Made by a program: the position numbers and the translations under genes
Shown here: positions 7,502 to 16,537 of the stretch, in pieces
Layout: each line of letters opens with the position of its first letter
How positions within the stretch are numbered: the first letter of the stretch is position 1
Notes under the pieces: model-generated
The model's input: the letters and a program-made list of their open reading frames with translations, nothing else
What the model was told of the DNA's origin: nothing
Databases searched by the model: none
Assembly: GCA_937952975.1 (NCBI GenBank)
Contig: CALFXX010000159.1
Span: 75,506 to 139,505, forward strand
Source: an uncultured Alcaligenaceae bacterium
GTDB taxonomy: Bacteria; Pseudomonadota; Gammaproteobacteria; Burkholderiales; Burkholderiaceae_B
Direction of reading: 5' to 3'
Length of the DNA stretch: 64,000 nucleotides

Positions 7502-8497
7502 ATGCACGCCGCTAAATCTCTTTGCATCAGCCTTGCCCGTCTTGTTTTAAGTACGGTGGTCTTCATCAGCCTGCCGAGCGTAGCGCAATCCAACGATGCG
7601 TGGCCAAATAAACCCCTTCGCGTCGTTGTCCCTTACGTCGCCGGTGGCGCCTCAGACATCACGGTACGCAGCATCGCGCAACTGTTGACAACCTCGTTGG
7701 GTCAAACCATGATGGTTGAAAATAAGGCAGGCGGTGGCGGCAATATCGGCACCGATTTTGTTGCCAAAGCCGCTCCTGACGGCTACACGTTTTTGATGGC
7801 CTACGCAGGGCCCATCGCGATCAATCCGCACCTGTATAAAAACATTCCCTTCAATGCGCAAAAAGATTTTGCACCCGTCTCGCTGATGGCGGAGGCCCCA
7901 CTGATCTTAGCGGTTCACCCCTCGGTGCCGGCCAACAACCTCGCCGAGTTGATCGCCTACTTGAAAGCCAATCCAGATCAAGTATTTTTTGGCTCATCGG
8001 GCACGGGTGGCGCCGATCACTTAGCCGGTGAGCTTTTCAGGTTGCAGGCGGACGTGCGCATCAATCACATCCCCTTCAAAGGTGGCGCACAAGCCGTTGT
8101 GGACTTGGTAGCTGGGCGCACACAACTCGAGTTTCTAACCATCCCAGGTGGGCTAAGCCACATCCGTGCGGGGCGCTTAAAAGCAATTGCCTTGGCTTCA
8201 AGCAAGCGCTTTCCTTTGTTTCCAGACGTACCCACGATGACCGAAGCAGGAATGAAGGATTTTGAAATTAATAACTGGTACGGGCTCTCGGCCCCCGCTG
8301 GCACACCAGCACCTATTATCGCGAGCATGAATCGCGCACTTCAGCAAGCCATTCAAGACCCCGCCTTGCGCGCGCGTTTTCAAGAGGTCGGCTTAGTCCC
8401 GATGTCAAACACGCCCGAAGAATTCACAGCTTTGATTAAAAGCGACAGTGAAAAATGGCAGAAAATTATTCAATCGGCCGGAGTCACTGCAGAATAG
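7502..8497 (+). CDS. Bug/TctC-family tricarboxylate receptor
   Basis: 331-residue periplasmic TTT receptor. The frame is open upstream to 7280, and ATGs at 7463 and 7502 are possible starts. I chose 7502 because it puts a clean signal peptide (MHAAKSLCISLARLVLSTVV, cleavage after a Ser-Val-Ala-Gln region) at the N-terminus. Mature blocks include WPNKPLRVVVPYVAGG, NKAGGGGNIGTD, PDGYTFLM and FGSSGTGGADHL, all characteristic of Bug proteins. No TctAB genes are nearby. It is divergent from the FAH-family gene, a likely pathway partner. The ligand is unknown. Confidence 0.88.
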   Translation: MHAAKSLCISLARLVLSTVVFISLPSVAQSNDAWPNKPLRVVVPYVAGGASDITVRSIAQLLTTSLGQTMMVENKAGGGGNIGTDFVAKAAPDGYTFLMAYAGPIAINPHLYKNIPFNAQKDFAPVSLMAEAPLILAVHPSVPANNLAELIAYLKANPDQVFFGSSGTGGADHLAGELFRLQADVRINHIPFKGGAQAVVDLVAGRTQLEFLTIPGGLSHIRAGRLKAIALASSKRFPLFPDVPTMTEAGMKDFEINNWYGLSAPAGTPAPIIASMNRALQQAIQDPALRARFQEVGLVPMSNTPEEFTALIKSDSEKWQKIIQSAGVTAE

Positions 8498-8517
8498 GCA
8501 AGCAAGTATGCTCGAGT

Positions 8518-8537
8518 GGCCGACCGACGGATCGGCC
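8518..8537. other. Hairpin between convergent genes
   Basis: GGCCGA (8518-8523) pairs with TCGGCC (8532-8537) around an 8-nt loop between the ends of the Bug gene and uppP. There is no T-tract, so this is weak evidence for transcript termination. Confidence 0.3.
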
Positions 8538-8543
8538 GTTACT

Positions 8544-9377
8544 CTAGCGACCCAACAACAGCCACGTACCCACCACCACGCCCAGCACGATGCGGTACAC
8601 CGCAAACACGCGGTAGGTGTGACGCGATACAAACGCAAGCACCGCGCGCACCACAAACAGTGCACTCAAAAAAGCACTGATGAAGCCTACCGCAATCGCG
8701 AGCATATCTTGTTGGCTCAGCAAGCCCGCGTGCTTGTAGGTGTCGTACAGCGCAGCCGCTAGCATCGTTGGCATCGCAAGAAAAAACGAAAACTCAGTTG
8801 CTGTTTTGCGCTGAATACCAGCCAGCATCCCGCCAATGATCGTTGAGCCTGACCGAGAGGTGCCGGGCACCATCGCTAAGCACTGACACAAGCCTACGAC
8901 CAGTGCCTGGCGCCAGCTGATCTGTTCGAGGGTCAATGCGCTCGCGCGTGGGTCGTCACCCGACGCAGGGCGATTACGCTCGACCCAAATCATAATAAAA
9001 CCTCCAACGATCAAGGTCACCACCACAACGCTGGGATGAAAGAACAAGGCTTTAATCGCTTTGATAAATAATAAACCTACGATCGCAGACGGCAAGAAAG
9101 CGATTAACAAATTGCGCGTAAAGGCAACCTCGACTGGATCGAGTCGTATTGTCCCGACAATCAATCGACTCAAGCGCGCCCTGAAAATCCACATGACCGC
9201 CAGGATCGAACCTAACTGAATCACAACTTCAAATACCTTGGCTTCGTTTGAAGAAAATTCGATCAGATGCCCGAAGAGGATGAGGTGCCCCGTGCTTGAA
9301 ATTGGCAAAAATTCAGTCAGGCCTTCGACGATGCCTAAGAAGAAAGCTTTAAAAAGATAGATTGTTTGTTCAGTCAC
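8544..9377 (-). CDS. uppP: Undecaprenyl-diphosphatase (UppP/BacA)
   Basis: Inner-membrane enzyme that dephosphorylates undecaprenyl diphosphate to recycle the lipid carrier for peptidoglycan and polysaccharide synthesis; overproduction gives bacitracin tolerance. 277 residues, usual length. The two catalytic signatures are present: EGLTEFLPISSTGHL near residues 18-32 and PGTSRSGSTI near 165-175. Several hydrophobic membrane segments follow (for example VVVVTLIVGGFIMIW). It stands alone on the minus strand between a convergent Bug gene and a divergent alpha/beta hydrolase. It is a housekeeping gene. Confidence 0.97.
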   Translation of the reverse strand: MTEQTIYLFKAFFLGIVEGLTEFLPISSTGHLILFGHLIEFSSNEAKVFEVVIQLGSILAVMWIFRARLSRLIVGTIRLDPVEVAFTRNLLIAFLPSAIVGLLFIKAIKALFFHPSVVVVTLIVGGFIMIWVERNRPASGDDPRASALTLEQISWRQALVVGLCQCLAMVPGTSRSGSTIIGGMLAGIQRKTATEFSFFLAMPTMLAAALYDTYKHAGLLSQQDMLAIAVGFISAFLSALFVVRAVLAFVSRHTYRVFAVYRIVLGVVVGTWLLLGR

Positions 9378-9540
9378 GAGATAGATCCTGAAAAATCATA
9401 GAAATGATGGAATGCCTCGCCCCGAAGATTTTGGAGTCTCGCGCATTCGATAAAAAAGACTTGGTACACCGACTATACTATTTTAGGTGGTCTGCAGACG
9501 CAGAGCATCGTCAGACTTCACACCTTACGCGAGCACAAGC

Positions 9541-10353
9541 ATGTCAACCAATCTTACTCGTGAACAACGCGATGACGCCTATAACAACTCAAAGGCTGTC
9601 TCTGATAGCGCAAGCATCATCGAGGCCTGGGGAAAACGTAGTCAAGAGTTTCGTGCGGCACACTCTTCGCATCTCGATGTGTCGTATGGCAGCGGGGCTC
9701 GCCAATCGTATGACTATTTTTCAGCGGGCGACCAAACCCCTGTTGTTGCGTTCATTCATGGTGGTTTTTGGCAAAACAGGGCAAAAACTGACTTTACCTT
9801 TATCGTACCGGCCTTCATTGAAGCAGGTATCAGTGTGGCAATGATGGGTTACACCTTAGCCCCCGAAGCCAAAATGGATCAGATCGTTCAAGACATTCGT
9901 TTAGGCCTGCGCGCACTGAGCCAAAAAATTGCGGCGCGTCGCTCAAGCAACCCAGGCATTTGGCTGACGGGTTGGTCGGCCGGAGGTCACTTGACCGCGA
10001 TGGCGCTTGACGAGCCCTGTGTACTCGGCGGCACGGCAATCAGCGGTATCTATGACTTAGAGCCCATGCGCCATTGCTATCTAAACGACAAACTGAACTT
10101 AGACCAGGCGACTGCAACGCGATTTTCACCGATTAAATTGCCTGCCTTAAGCGGCAAAGTTCTCGACCTGTTTGTAGGTGGGGCAGAGCTGCCCGCCATG
10201 CAAACGCAAACGATCGAATTTGCAGAATATCGTGCCAAGGCTAACGCGCCAGGAGTATTTGAAAACATGCCAGGGCTCAACCATTACACAATTCTTGACG
10301 AAATGGCCTCTACAAAGGGCCGGATTTTGCAATCCATCAAGGCACGCCTCTAA
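9541..10353 (+). CDS. Alpha/beta hydrolase, kynurenine formamidase-like
   Basis: 270-residue cytoplasmic esterase/amidase. It has the HGGFW oxyanion motif (residues 73-77) and the nucleophile elbow GWSAGG with Ser146. A likely catalytic His lies in GLNHYTILDE near 260. This HGGFW plus GxSAGG arrangement is typical of arylformamidase-like hydrolases, but without tryptophan-pathway neighbours the substrate is not established. The start at 9541 gives the normal family N-terminus (LTREQRDDAYNN); an upstream in-frame extension to 9487 has no family similarity that I can see. Confidence 0.8.
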   Translation: MSTNLTREQRDDAYNNSKAVSDSASIIEAWGKRSQEFRAAHSSHLDVSYGSGARQSYDYFSAGDQTPVVAFIHGGFWQNRAKTDFTFIVPAFIEAGISVAMMGYTLAPEAKMDQIVQDIRLGLRALSQKIAARRSSNPGIWLTGWSAGGHLTAMALDEPCVLGGTAISGIYDLEPMRHCYLNDKLNLDQATATRFSPIKLPALSGKVLDLFVGGAELPAMQTQTIEFAEYRAKANAPGVFENMPGLNHYTILDEMASTKGRILQSIKARL

Positions 10354-10359
10354 CCAACT

Positions 10360-11001
10360 TCAGGGCCGCGGGCTAGGAAACACTTGATGTGATGCGTGAC
10401 TGCCGTCGGGGTTGACGCGCACCAACACCATATCGCCTACTGCAACGATCCGCCCAGTAAAGGCCTCAATATTGACGTGATGGGTCACGAGGATCAAGGG
10501 CTGTTTCGGCTGCGACATTAAGCCAGCTGCAATGAATTTTTGTAACGCAGCAGTCTGCGGTTTCGCCAAACTCATGTCGTCAAAAAAAGAGTTGAGCGAC
10601 GGCTCGACCGTGACCGTCCCCATCGCCAACAGTCGGGCGGTTTCTGTGCAGCGGCACCAGGCGCTGCTGAAAATTTTGGTGCTACTCACGCCTTGCTCTG
10701 TTAACCATCGCCCGATCAATACCGATTGTTGGCGCCCTACCTCGCCCAAATTACGTTGCGTCGAGCACTGGTCAAGCCTATATCCAGGTGGGTCACCAAC
10801 ACCCGGCGCATCAGCATGACGCATCAACAAGACGTGCTGCCCATCCGTCAGATCATCCACCAACCCAGCTGTCGCAGATTGAGCACCTGTCAGCAGCAAG
10901 CTAAGACATACCAAGACTAGGGAGCTCGCTCTGAACCACGACGACGTCGCAAAGATTTTTCTGCTCAGTGGCTGACGAAATAATTGAAGTATGCGTTGCA
11001 T
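10360..11001 (-). CDS. Histidine phosphatase superfamily protein with N-terminal signal or anchor
   Basis: 213-residue phosphoglycerate-mutase-like phosphatase. The phosphohistidine motif LLMRHAD sits at about residues 58-64, with a second-half His in VTHHVNIEAFTG. Arg and Glu residues of the pocket are plausible in SAWCRCTETARLL. Residues 1-45 contain a basic region and a hydrophobic stretch (SSLVLVCLSLLLTGAQSATA), so it is probably exported or membrane-anchored. The open frame runs further upstream into the MFS gene, but the ATG at 11001 is just past that gene's stop and gives the sensible leader. Substrate unknown. It may be co-transcribed with the MFS gene. Confidence 0.82.
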   Translation of the reverse strand: MQRILQLFRQPLSRKIFATSSWFRASSLVLVCLSLLLTGAQSATAGLVDDLTDGQHVLLMRHADAPGVGDPPGYRLDQCSTQRNLGEVGRQQSVLIGRWLTEQGVSSTKIFSSAWCRCTETARLLAMGTVTVEPSLNSFFDDMSLAKPQTAALQKFIAAGLMSQPKQPLILVTHHVNIEAFTGRIVAVGDMVLVRVNPDGSHASHQVFPSPRP

Positions 11002-11024
11002 CACAAACTCTCGAGTTGGGTGGA

Positions 11025-12269
11025 TCAACCAAACTTTCGTAACGCCCGCGAGACCCAAAAAGGCGATATGGCTAACGTAACACTTGCCATCGAAAAAGCA
11101 ATACTCACCGCATAGCCGCCGGTCAGATCGTGCAACCACCCCGACAATAACGCACCCGCGGCGGCCCCCACCGACATAAACGCATAGAGCGCGCCATAAA
11201 TCGTTGCCAGGCCGGGACCGGGAAACAACTTTGAACACAGCCCTGAAATAATCGGCCCGCGTGCACCCTGCGCAATCCCAAAGAAAGCAACAAATCCAAA
11301 TAAAAACCAGGGTGATGGGAAAAATGCCATCGCCAATAAATTGGTCAACCCTAAGAAGGTACACGTAAAAGTGATCGACACAATCAAGCGATGACCGAAC
11401 TTATCCGCGAGCTTGCCAGACGAGCCGACCCCTAGCACCGAGAGCATGCCCGCAACGCCAAAGGCGCTTGCCGCCTCAAACGCAGAGAACCCTGACTCAA
11501 CCAAAAAAGCAATCGTCTGCACCATCACCGTGTAGATCACCACAGACGTAAAGAAAAATGCCTGAGCTAGAGCCCAAAACCCCGGCGAACGGATTGCCAG
11601 ACGCAGAGGTGCAAAGATATTTTTTGACAGCGGCTTTGCCCCCAGAGAACGCGCATAATCAGCGTGCCCCGCACGAATCATGCGCCAGGGCAATAGCATC
11701 ACTAGGGGCAAGAGCACCAACATCATCCCGCCCAGAATATGGTACGCGTTACGCCAGCCCACCGTGTCATTTAAATATTGCGCAAAGGGCACCATCACCA
11801 AGGTGCCAGCGCCAAACCCTGCATAGGTAATGCCAATAGCAGTACTCGTATTATTTGGAAACCAGCGACTAATCAGACTTTGCGAAGGCACCATCCCTAA
11901 AGAGGTCACACCAATTCCGCCAGCTACGCCAACACACAAATGAAACTGCCACAGTTGCGTCAAGTTTCCAGCGACCATGTAACCTAAGCCAAGGCTCGCA
12001 AACCCTAGTGCACACACAATACGTGGCCCCAAGCGGTCGAACATAATGCCAATGAGCGGTGCCGAAAAACCGTTCGCGAGCATGTAAATAGAGTACACAC
12101 TCGAGATCTCTGAGCGGCTCCAACCGAATTGTGTCTCGATGGGCAAGAGAAAGGTGACATACGCGTCACCAATCCCGCGGCCAAGCAAATTGAACGTAAA
12201 ACAGATCACCAACACCACAAAAGCCATTGTGGCATCAGTGGGTTTAGTGTTGGTGAAGGTCGGCTTCAC
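11025..12269 (-). CDS. Major facilitator superfamily transporter
   Basis: 414-residue inner-membrane carrier with about 12 hydrophobic segments in two halves. The loop 2-3 signature region is visible (GIMFDRLGPRIV), as is the related loop in the second half (GKLADKFGHRLIVS). It resembles the oxalate/formate- or monocarboxylate-type MFS group. The start is GTG at 12269, one base from the stop of the maoC-like gene; an internal ATG at 12227 is an alternative. It lies downstream of acyl-CoA genes, so it probably imports the acid they degrade (inference). Confidence 0.88.
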   Translation of the reverse strand: MKPTFTNTKPTDATMAFVVLVICFTFNLLGRGIGDAYVTFLLPIETQFGWSRSEISSVYSIYMLANGFSAPLIGIMFDRLGPRIVCALGFASLGLGYMVAGNLTQLWQFHLCVGVAGGIGVTSLGMVPSQSLISRWFPNNTSTAIGITYAGFGAGTLVMVPFAQYLNDTVGWRNAYHILGGMMLVLLPLVMLLPWRMIRAGHADYARSLGAKPLSKNIFAPLRLAIRSPGFWALAQAFFFTSVVIYTVMVQTIAFLVESGFSAFEAASAFGVAGMLSVLGVGSSGKLADKFGHRLIVSITFTCTFLGLTNLLAMAFFPSPWFLFGFVAFFGIAQGARGPIISGLCSKLFPGPGLATIYGALYAFMSVGAAAGALLSGWLHDLTGGYAVSIAFSMASVTLAISPFWVSRALRKFG

Positions 12270-12270
12270 C

Positions 12271-12723
12271 TCAGGCAGGACGACACTTCATGAAACCCGA
12301 GCGCACACAAATACAAACGATTTCTCCACGCTGATTGATGCCATGGTGCTCAAATTCAACGATGCCAGCGTCTTTACGCGATTTGCTCAACCGCTTCGAG
12401 ACAATTTTTGTCTCGACATGAATCGTATCGCCATAAAACACAGGGTGCGGAAACCGAGTATCCGTCATGCCAAGGTTGGCGATGGTTGTGCCAAGCGTGG
12501 TTTCGCCAACCGTAATCCCAATCACCAAGCCTAAGGTAAACAAACTGTTGACCAAGATCTGGCCGAACTCGGTTTTAGACGCAAACTCTTTATCCAGATG
12601 CAAGGGTTGTGGGTTCATGGTGAGTGTTGAGAACAACACGTTATCCATTTCAGTGACGGTACGCGTCATTGAATGCTTAAACACCTGACCGACTTCAAAC
12701 TCTTCAAAGTACAAACCTGCCAT
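12271..12723 (-). CDS. Short MaoC-family enoyl-CoA hydratase
   Basis: 150-residue single hot-dog protein. The MaoC catalytic region is recognisable near residues 25-55: DNVLFSTLTMNPQPLHLDKEFA, with Asn-Pro-x-x-x-His-x-Asp in place of the textbook D-x-N-P-x-H. The order CitE lyase, CoA-transferases, acyl-CoA dehydrogenase, short MaoC matches gene sets in which the MaoC protein hydrates itaconyl- or mesaconyl-CoA to citramalyl-CoA. That assignment is inference from context. It is followed after 1 nt by the MFS gene and preceded by the dehydrogenase with a 9-nt gap, so it is in an operon. Confidence 0.85.
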   Translation of the reverse strand: MAGLYFEEFEVGQVFKHSMTRTVTEMDNVLFSTLTMNPQPLHLDKEFASKTEFGQILVNSLFTLGLVIGITVGETTLGTTIANLGMTDTRFPHPVFYGDTIHVETKIVSKRLSKSRKDAGIVEFEHHGINQRGEIVCICVRSGFMKCRPA

Positions 12724-12732
12724 GATGGTCTC

Positions 12733-13899
12733 CTAGTAGGATTTGGGTAAGCCAAGCACACGCTCGGCGATAAAGCACAAAATCAATTGCGGGCTAACAG
12801 GCGCGATGCGTGTAATCATCACTTCACGCAAGTAGCGCTCAACGTGGTATTCCTTCGCGTAGCCAAAGCCGCCATGCGTCATGACGGCTTGCTGGCAGGC
12901 ATTGAAACCAGCCTCGCCACCCAGGTACTTCGCTGCGTTAGCTTGTGCGCCACACGGCTCGCCGCGATCAAACATTGAAGCCGCCTGAAACACCATGAGG
13001 TTTGCCGCCTCAAGCTCCATCCAGTTCGCGGCAAGGGGATGTTGAATACCTTGATTCATACCGATGGGGCGATCGAACACGACACGTTGCTTGGCATACT
13101 CAGTCGCTTTTTTAAGGGCGACGCGCCCTAAGCCCACGCCCTCGGCAGCAATCAAAATACGCTCGGCATTCATGCCATGCATAATGTAATGAAAGCCCTT
13201 GCCTTCTTCACCAATACGATCTTCGACAGGCACCTTTAAGCCATCGATAAACAATTCGTTTGAATCAACCGCTTTGCGTCCCATCTTTTCGATCTCGTGC
13301 ACACGAATAAAATTACGATCAAAATTTGTATAGAACAAACTTAAGCCATCAGTATGCTTGGTCACCTCCTCAAGCGGCGTGGTCCGTGCCAAGATCAACA
13401 TTTTTTCGGCGACCTGCGCCGTCGAAATCCAAACCTTGGTGCCACTCAGCACATAATGGTCGCCAACTCGCTCGGCCTTCACCTTTAACTGTGTGGTGTT
13501 CAAACCCGTGTTCGGTTCAGTCACCGCAAAGCATGCACGCTCTTTGCCAGAAATTAAAGGTGGCAACATGCGATGCTTTTGCTCTTCAGTACCAAACTGC
13601 ACAACCGGATTTAAACCAAAAATATTCATGTGCACGGCTGACGCACCGCTCATGCCGGCGCCCGATTCACTAATCGTTTGCATCATGATCGAGGCTTCGG
13701 TAATGCCTAAGCCCGAGCCACCATACTGCTCAGGTATGCAAATTCCCAACCAGCCATCTTTGGCCAGTGCCTGATGCAACTCGGTCGGAAACCCACCGTG
13801 CCGGTCTTTTTCAAGCCAGTAATGGTCATCAAACTGTTCGCAAATTTTGCTAATCGCCTCGCGAATGCTTTCTTGCTCTTGTGAAAATGAAAAATCCAT
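12733..13899 (-). CDS. Acyl-CoA dehydrogenase
   Basis: FAD-dependent acyl-CoA dehydrogenase, 388 residues, standard length. Visible family features are the FAD-binding block CFAVTEPNTGLNTTQLK, KVWISTA, the arginine-rich region VVFDRPIGMNQGIQHPLA, and the C-terminal GGFGYAKEYHVERYLREVM. The start at 13899 is preceded by GAGAGG at good spacing; an upstream in-frame start (13914) lacks this. It is encoded with a MaoC hydratase, and probably with the CoA-transferase and CitE lyase genes. It oxidises a short or branched acyl-CoA; methylsuccinyl-CoA is one possibility (inference). Confidence 0.93.
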   Translation of the reverse strand: MDFSFSQEQESIREAISKICEQFDDHYWLEKDRHGGFPTELHQALAKDGWLGICIPEQYGGSGLGITEASIMMQTISESGAGMSGASAVHMNIFGLNPVVQFGTEEQKHRMLPPLISGKERACFAVTEPNTGLNTTQLKVKAERVGDHYVLSGTKVWISTAQVAEKMLILARTTPLEEVTKHTDGLSLFYTNFDRNFIRVHEIEKMGRKAVDSNELFIDGLKVPVEDRIGEEGKGFHYIMHGMNAERILIAAEGVGLGRVALKKATEYAKQRVVFDRPIGMNQGIQHPLAANWMELEAANLMVFQAASMFDRGEPCGAQANAAKYLGGEAGFNACQQAVMTHGGFGYAKEYHVERYLREVMITRIAPVSPQLILCFIAERVLGLPKSY

Positions 13900-14057
13900 A
13901 CTTGCCTCTCGCAATATTTGATCAAACGGCGTCTGAACTCTAATATAACAATCACTTCACGCGCATGCATCGAACTAAGCGACTAAGCCCCTACGGTGCT
14001 CACCCGTTAGGCAATGCACCCAATCGCACGACAAGGCAGTCATGCAAGGCCGTATCC

Positions 14058-15305
14058 CTAGCGGACACCCTGTTCATACACCTCACGCGCCAACCTTTCT
14101 CGGTGCTCGGGGTGGGCAATCGCAATCATGCGCTTGACCCGCTCGTGCAACGTCTGCCCTTTTAGCTGCGCACTGCCCCACTCTGTCACCACTACATCAG
14201 CATCCGTGCGCAAGCTGGTGGCAGGGCCCTGCAAATTCACCACAATCCGGCTAAGTTGCCCGCGCTTTGCCGTTGAGGGCAGCGCGACGATCGAGCGCCC
14301 ACCCTTAGACGCAAGCGCGCCACGAGTGAAATCCACCTGCCCACCCGTTGCACCAATATATTTGCCGTCAATCACTTCTGCCCCGATCTGACCGGTCAGA
14401 TCAACTTCAATCGCAGAATTGATCGCAACAAACTGATCCAGCTGCGCCAGCGTAGCGTGCGTATGAACGTAGCTAAAGGGCTGGATATTTAACAAGGCGT
14501 TGTGGCGGGCAAATTCGTACAACCGCCGCGTTCCCATCAACACACCTGCAGTCGTCAGACCACGGTCAAGTGTTTTAAAAGCATTGGTCACAGCTCCGCA
14601 TTCGATTAAGTCAACCGCAACATCGCCGAGCATCCCGGTGTGGATACCTAAATCTTTACGATCAACCAGTGCCGATAAAATTGACTCGGGTATTGCACCC
14701 ACACCCATTTCAAGAATCGAACGGTCGGCAATAAACTGAGCAGCATGTCGCGCGATATTGCTCTCGACCTCTGAGATCGCACTGCGCTTAAGTTCAATCA
14801 ATGCCCGGTCTGACTCAACCACTGCATCTATTTTGATCCCGTCGAGCGCATGCGACGTAAACGTCCAAGGCATCTGCTGATTCACTTCAGCAATCACGAC
14901 CCGCGCTTGTTTCGCCGCGGCGATCAGATAATCATTGGCAATCCCGAGACTACGCCGACCGTCCGGGCCTTCAGGGCTGAGGTGTAAAAAAACCACGTCG
15001 GCTTTAGCCGCCCCCTCAGAGGGCAACCGATGAAGTTGCGAGCAATGACTAGGAATCAACTGCATCGCACCGGCTTCGAGTAATTTTCGATTTTCACCAA
15101 TGCCACAGTAGCTCAGCATGGACAGCCAATCGGCGTGCTCGGGTTGCAGTGTCGACGTATACGTGGGCCCCACAAAGACCGAGCAGCCCCCGAGCGCCTC
15201 ACGTTGACTCACGAGTGCTTCGGTCAACGTCAAGGGTTCAGCCGTGCACTCGTTCCACCAGATGCCATCACCCGGCCGGATCCAGCGGGTTAAATCAATG
15301 GTCAC
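14058..15305 (-). CDS. Family I CoA-transferase (acetyl-CoA hydrolase/4-hydroxybutyrate CoA-transferase type)
   Basis: 415-residue cytoplasmic enzyme. The catalytic glutamate is expected in VAINSAIEVDLTGQ, and the oxyanion Gly-rich motif GATGGQVDF follows. It moves CoA between acetyl- or succinyl-CoA and an organic acid. It lies 1 nt after the family III CoA-transferase in the same direction, so one operon holds two unrelated CoA-transferase types. They may activate two different acids or perform activation and recycling. The gap to the dehydrogenase downstream is 158 nt, so the operon may or may not continue. Confidence 0.88.
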   Translation of the reverse strand: MTIDLTRWIRPGDGIWWNECTAEPLTLTEALVSQREALGGCSVFVGPTYTSTLQPEHADWLSMLSYCGIGENRKLLEAGAMQLIPSHCSQLHRLPSEGAAKADVVFLHLSPEGPDGRRSLGIANDYLIAAAKQARVVIAEVNQQMPWTFTSHALDGIKIDAVVESDRALIELKRSAISEVESNIARHAAQFIADRSILEMGVGAIPESILSALVDRKDLGIHTGMLGDVAVDLIECGAVTNAFKTLDRGLTTAGVLMGTRRLYEFARHNALLNIQPFSYVHTHATLAQLDQFVAINSAIEVDLTGQIGAEVIDGKYIGATGGQVDFTRGALASKGGRSIVALPSTAKRGQLSRIVVNLQGPATSLRTDADVVVTEWGSAQLKGQTLHERVKRMIAIAHPEHRERLAREVYEQGVR

Positions 15306-15306
15306 G

Positions 15307-16524
15307 CTATGCGCCCGCGTGAGGCTTCGCCGTCAGCGTCACACCTTGCGCAATCAGCGACGCGATGTCAGCATCTGAATATCCCAACTCTTTTAAGATT
15401 TCAGCGCTATGTTCGCCTAACTGAGGCGCGGCGCGACCAGGTGTAGGCTGGCTGTCGGTCCAGGTTGTTGGCACAGCCACACGCCTCACACGACCCTCTG
15501 TGGGATGGTCAATCCATTCAAACATGTTGACCGCTTTTAAATGCGGATCATCAAAAATTGTGTCAAGCGTGTGCAACGGCATCGTTGGGATGTCAGCCTG
15601 ATCTAGCAACTCAAGCCAGTCATTAGTCGTACGTTCTAAAAATATTTTTGCAGCAAGCGCTTGCAAATCATTGATGTGCTGGGTACGTACCGTCAGGTTT
15701 AAAAAGCGCGGATCATTTTCAAATATTTCTGAGCGACCGATCGCCTTAAAAAACGAAGCCCATTGCTTATCGCTATAAATCACGGCACAAACATAGCCAT
15801 CTGCCGTTTTGTAGGGACGACGCTCAGAGGCTAGCAGTCTTGGGTACCCAGGTGGACCATTGGGTGGGTCAAACGTCTGGCCACCGATGTGGTCACTGAG
15901 CAAATGACTAATCATTGTTTCGAACATCGGGATGTCGATCTTTTGCCCGCGCCCGGTTTTTTCACGGTGAAACAAGGCAGCACATAACGAGGTCACCGCA
16001 TATAAGCCAACCGTGCGATCCACGATATTTGAAGGGACATAGCGTGGGACATCTGCGCCCGCTTGCTTAATCAAGGACGGTAGGCCAATTGCACCTTGAA
16101 TCAGATCATCAAAGGCTGGCTTGGCTGCGTAGGGGCCCTCTTGTCCAAAACCAAACGTGCCTACATAGAGCAAGCGCGGGTTGATTTTTTGCACAATGTC
16201 ATAACCCAAACCCAGACGAGCCATCGCCTGCGGGCGCACGTTATAGAGCAACACATCGGCCGTTGCCAGTAATTTTTTGACAGCCTCAAGGCCAGCGGGC
16301 TGCTTCAAATCAAGCACCAAACCACGCTTACTACGATTGACATGCAGATACAGCGAACCCATCCGGGGATGTTGCATGGGCCCTAAGTCACGCACCATAT
16401 CGCCGACTGGCGCCTCGACTTTAATGACATCAGCGCCCATATCGCCTAGCAACTGTGCAGCATAGGGCCCCATCAAAATCGAGGTCATATCAACAACACG
16501 CACACCCACCAAAGGACCGGTCAT
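15307..16524 (-). CDS. CaiB/BaiF family III CoA-transferase
   Basis: 405 residues from the ATG at 16524, which gives the normal opening (GPLVGVRVVDMTSILMGPYA); the frame is open farther upstream but into the previous gene. The catalytic Asp is Asp169 in PSNIVDRTVG. The block GDMGADVIKVEAPVGD is typical. It sits directly between a CitE-like lyase and a family I CoA-transferase. In Pseudomonas a family III enzyme next to a CitE-like citramalyl-CoA lyase is the itaconate CoA-transferase; that role is plausible here but not proven. Confidence 0.92.
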   Translation of the reverse strand: MTGPLVGVRVVDMTSILMGPYAAQLLGDMGADVIKVEAPVGDMVRDLGPMQHPRMGSLYLHVNRSKRGLVLDLKQPAGLEAVKKLLATADVLLYNVRPQAMARLGLGYDIVQKINPRLLYVGTFGFGQEGPYAAKPAFDDLIQGAIGLPSLIKQAGADVPRYVPSNIVDRTVGLYAVTSLCAALFHREKTGRGQKIDIPMFETMISHLLSDHIGGQTFDPPNGPPGYPRLLASERRPYKTADGYVCAVIYSDKQWASFFKAIGRSEIFENDPRFLNLTVRTQHINDLQALAAKIFLERTTNDWLELLDQADIPTMPLHTLDTIFDDPHLKAVNMFEWIDHPTEGRVRRVAVPTTWTDSQPTPGRAAPQLGEHSAEILKELGYSDADIASLIAQGVTLTAKPHAGA

Positions 16525-16537
16525 CGTCACAATCCTT

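Noticed and set aside
11002..11364. N-terminal extension of the histidine phosphatase into the MFS gene
   Set aside because: The extension is the out-of-frame reading of the MFS C-terminus; the ATG at 11001 yields a normal signal-like leader just past the MFS stop.
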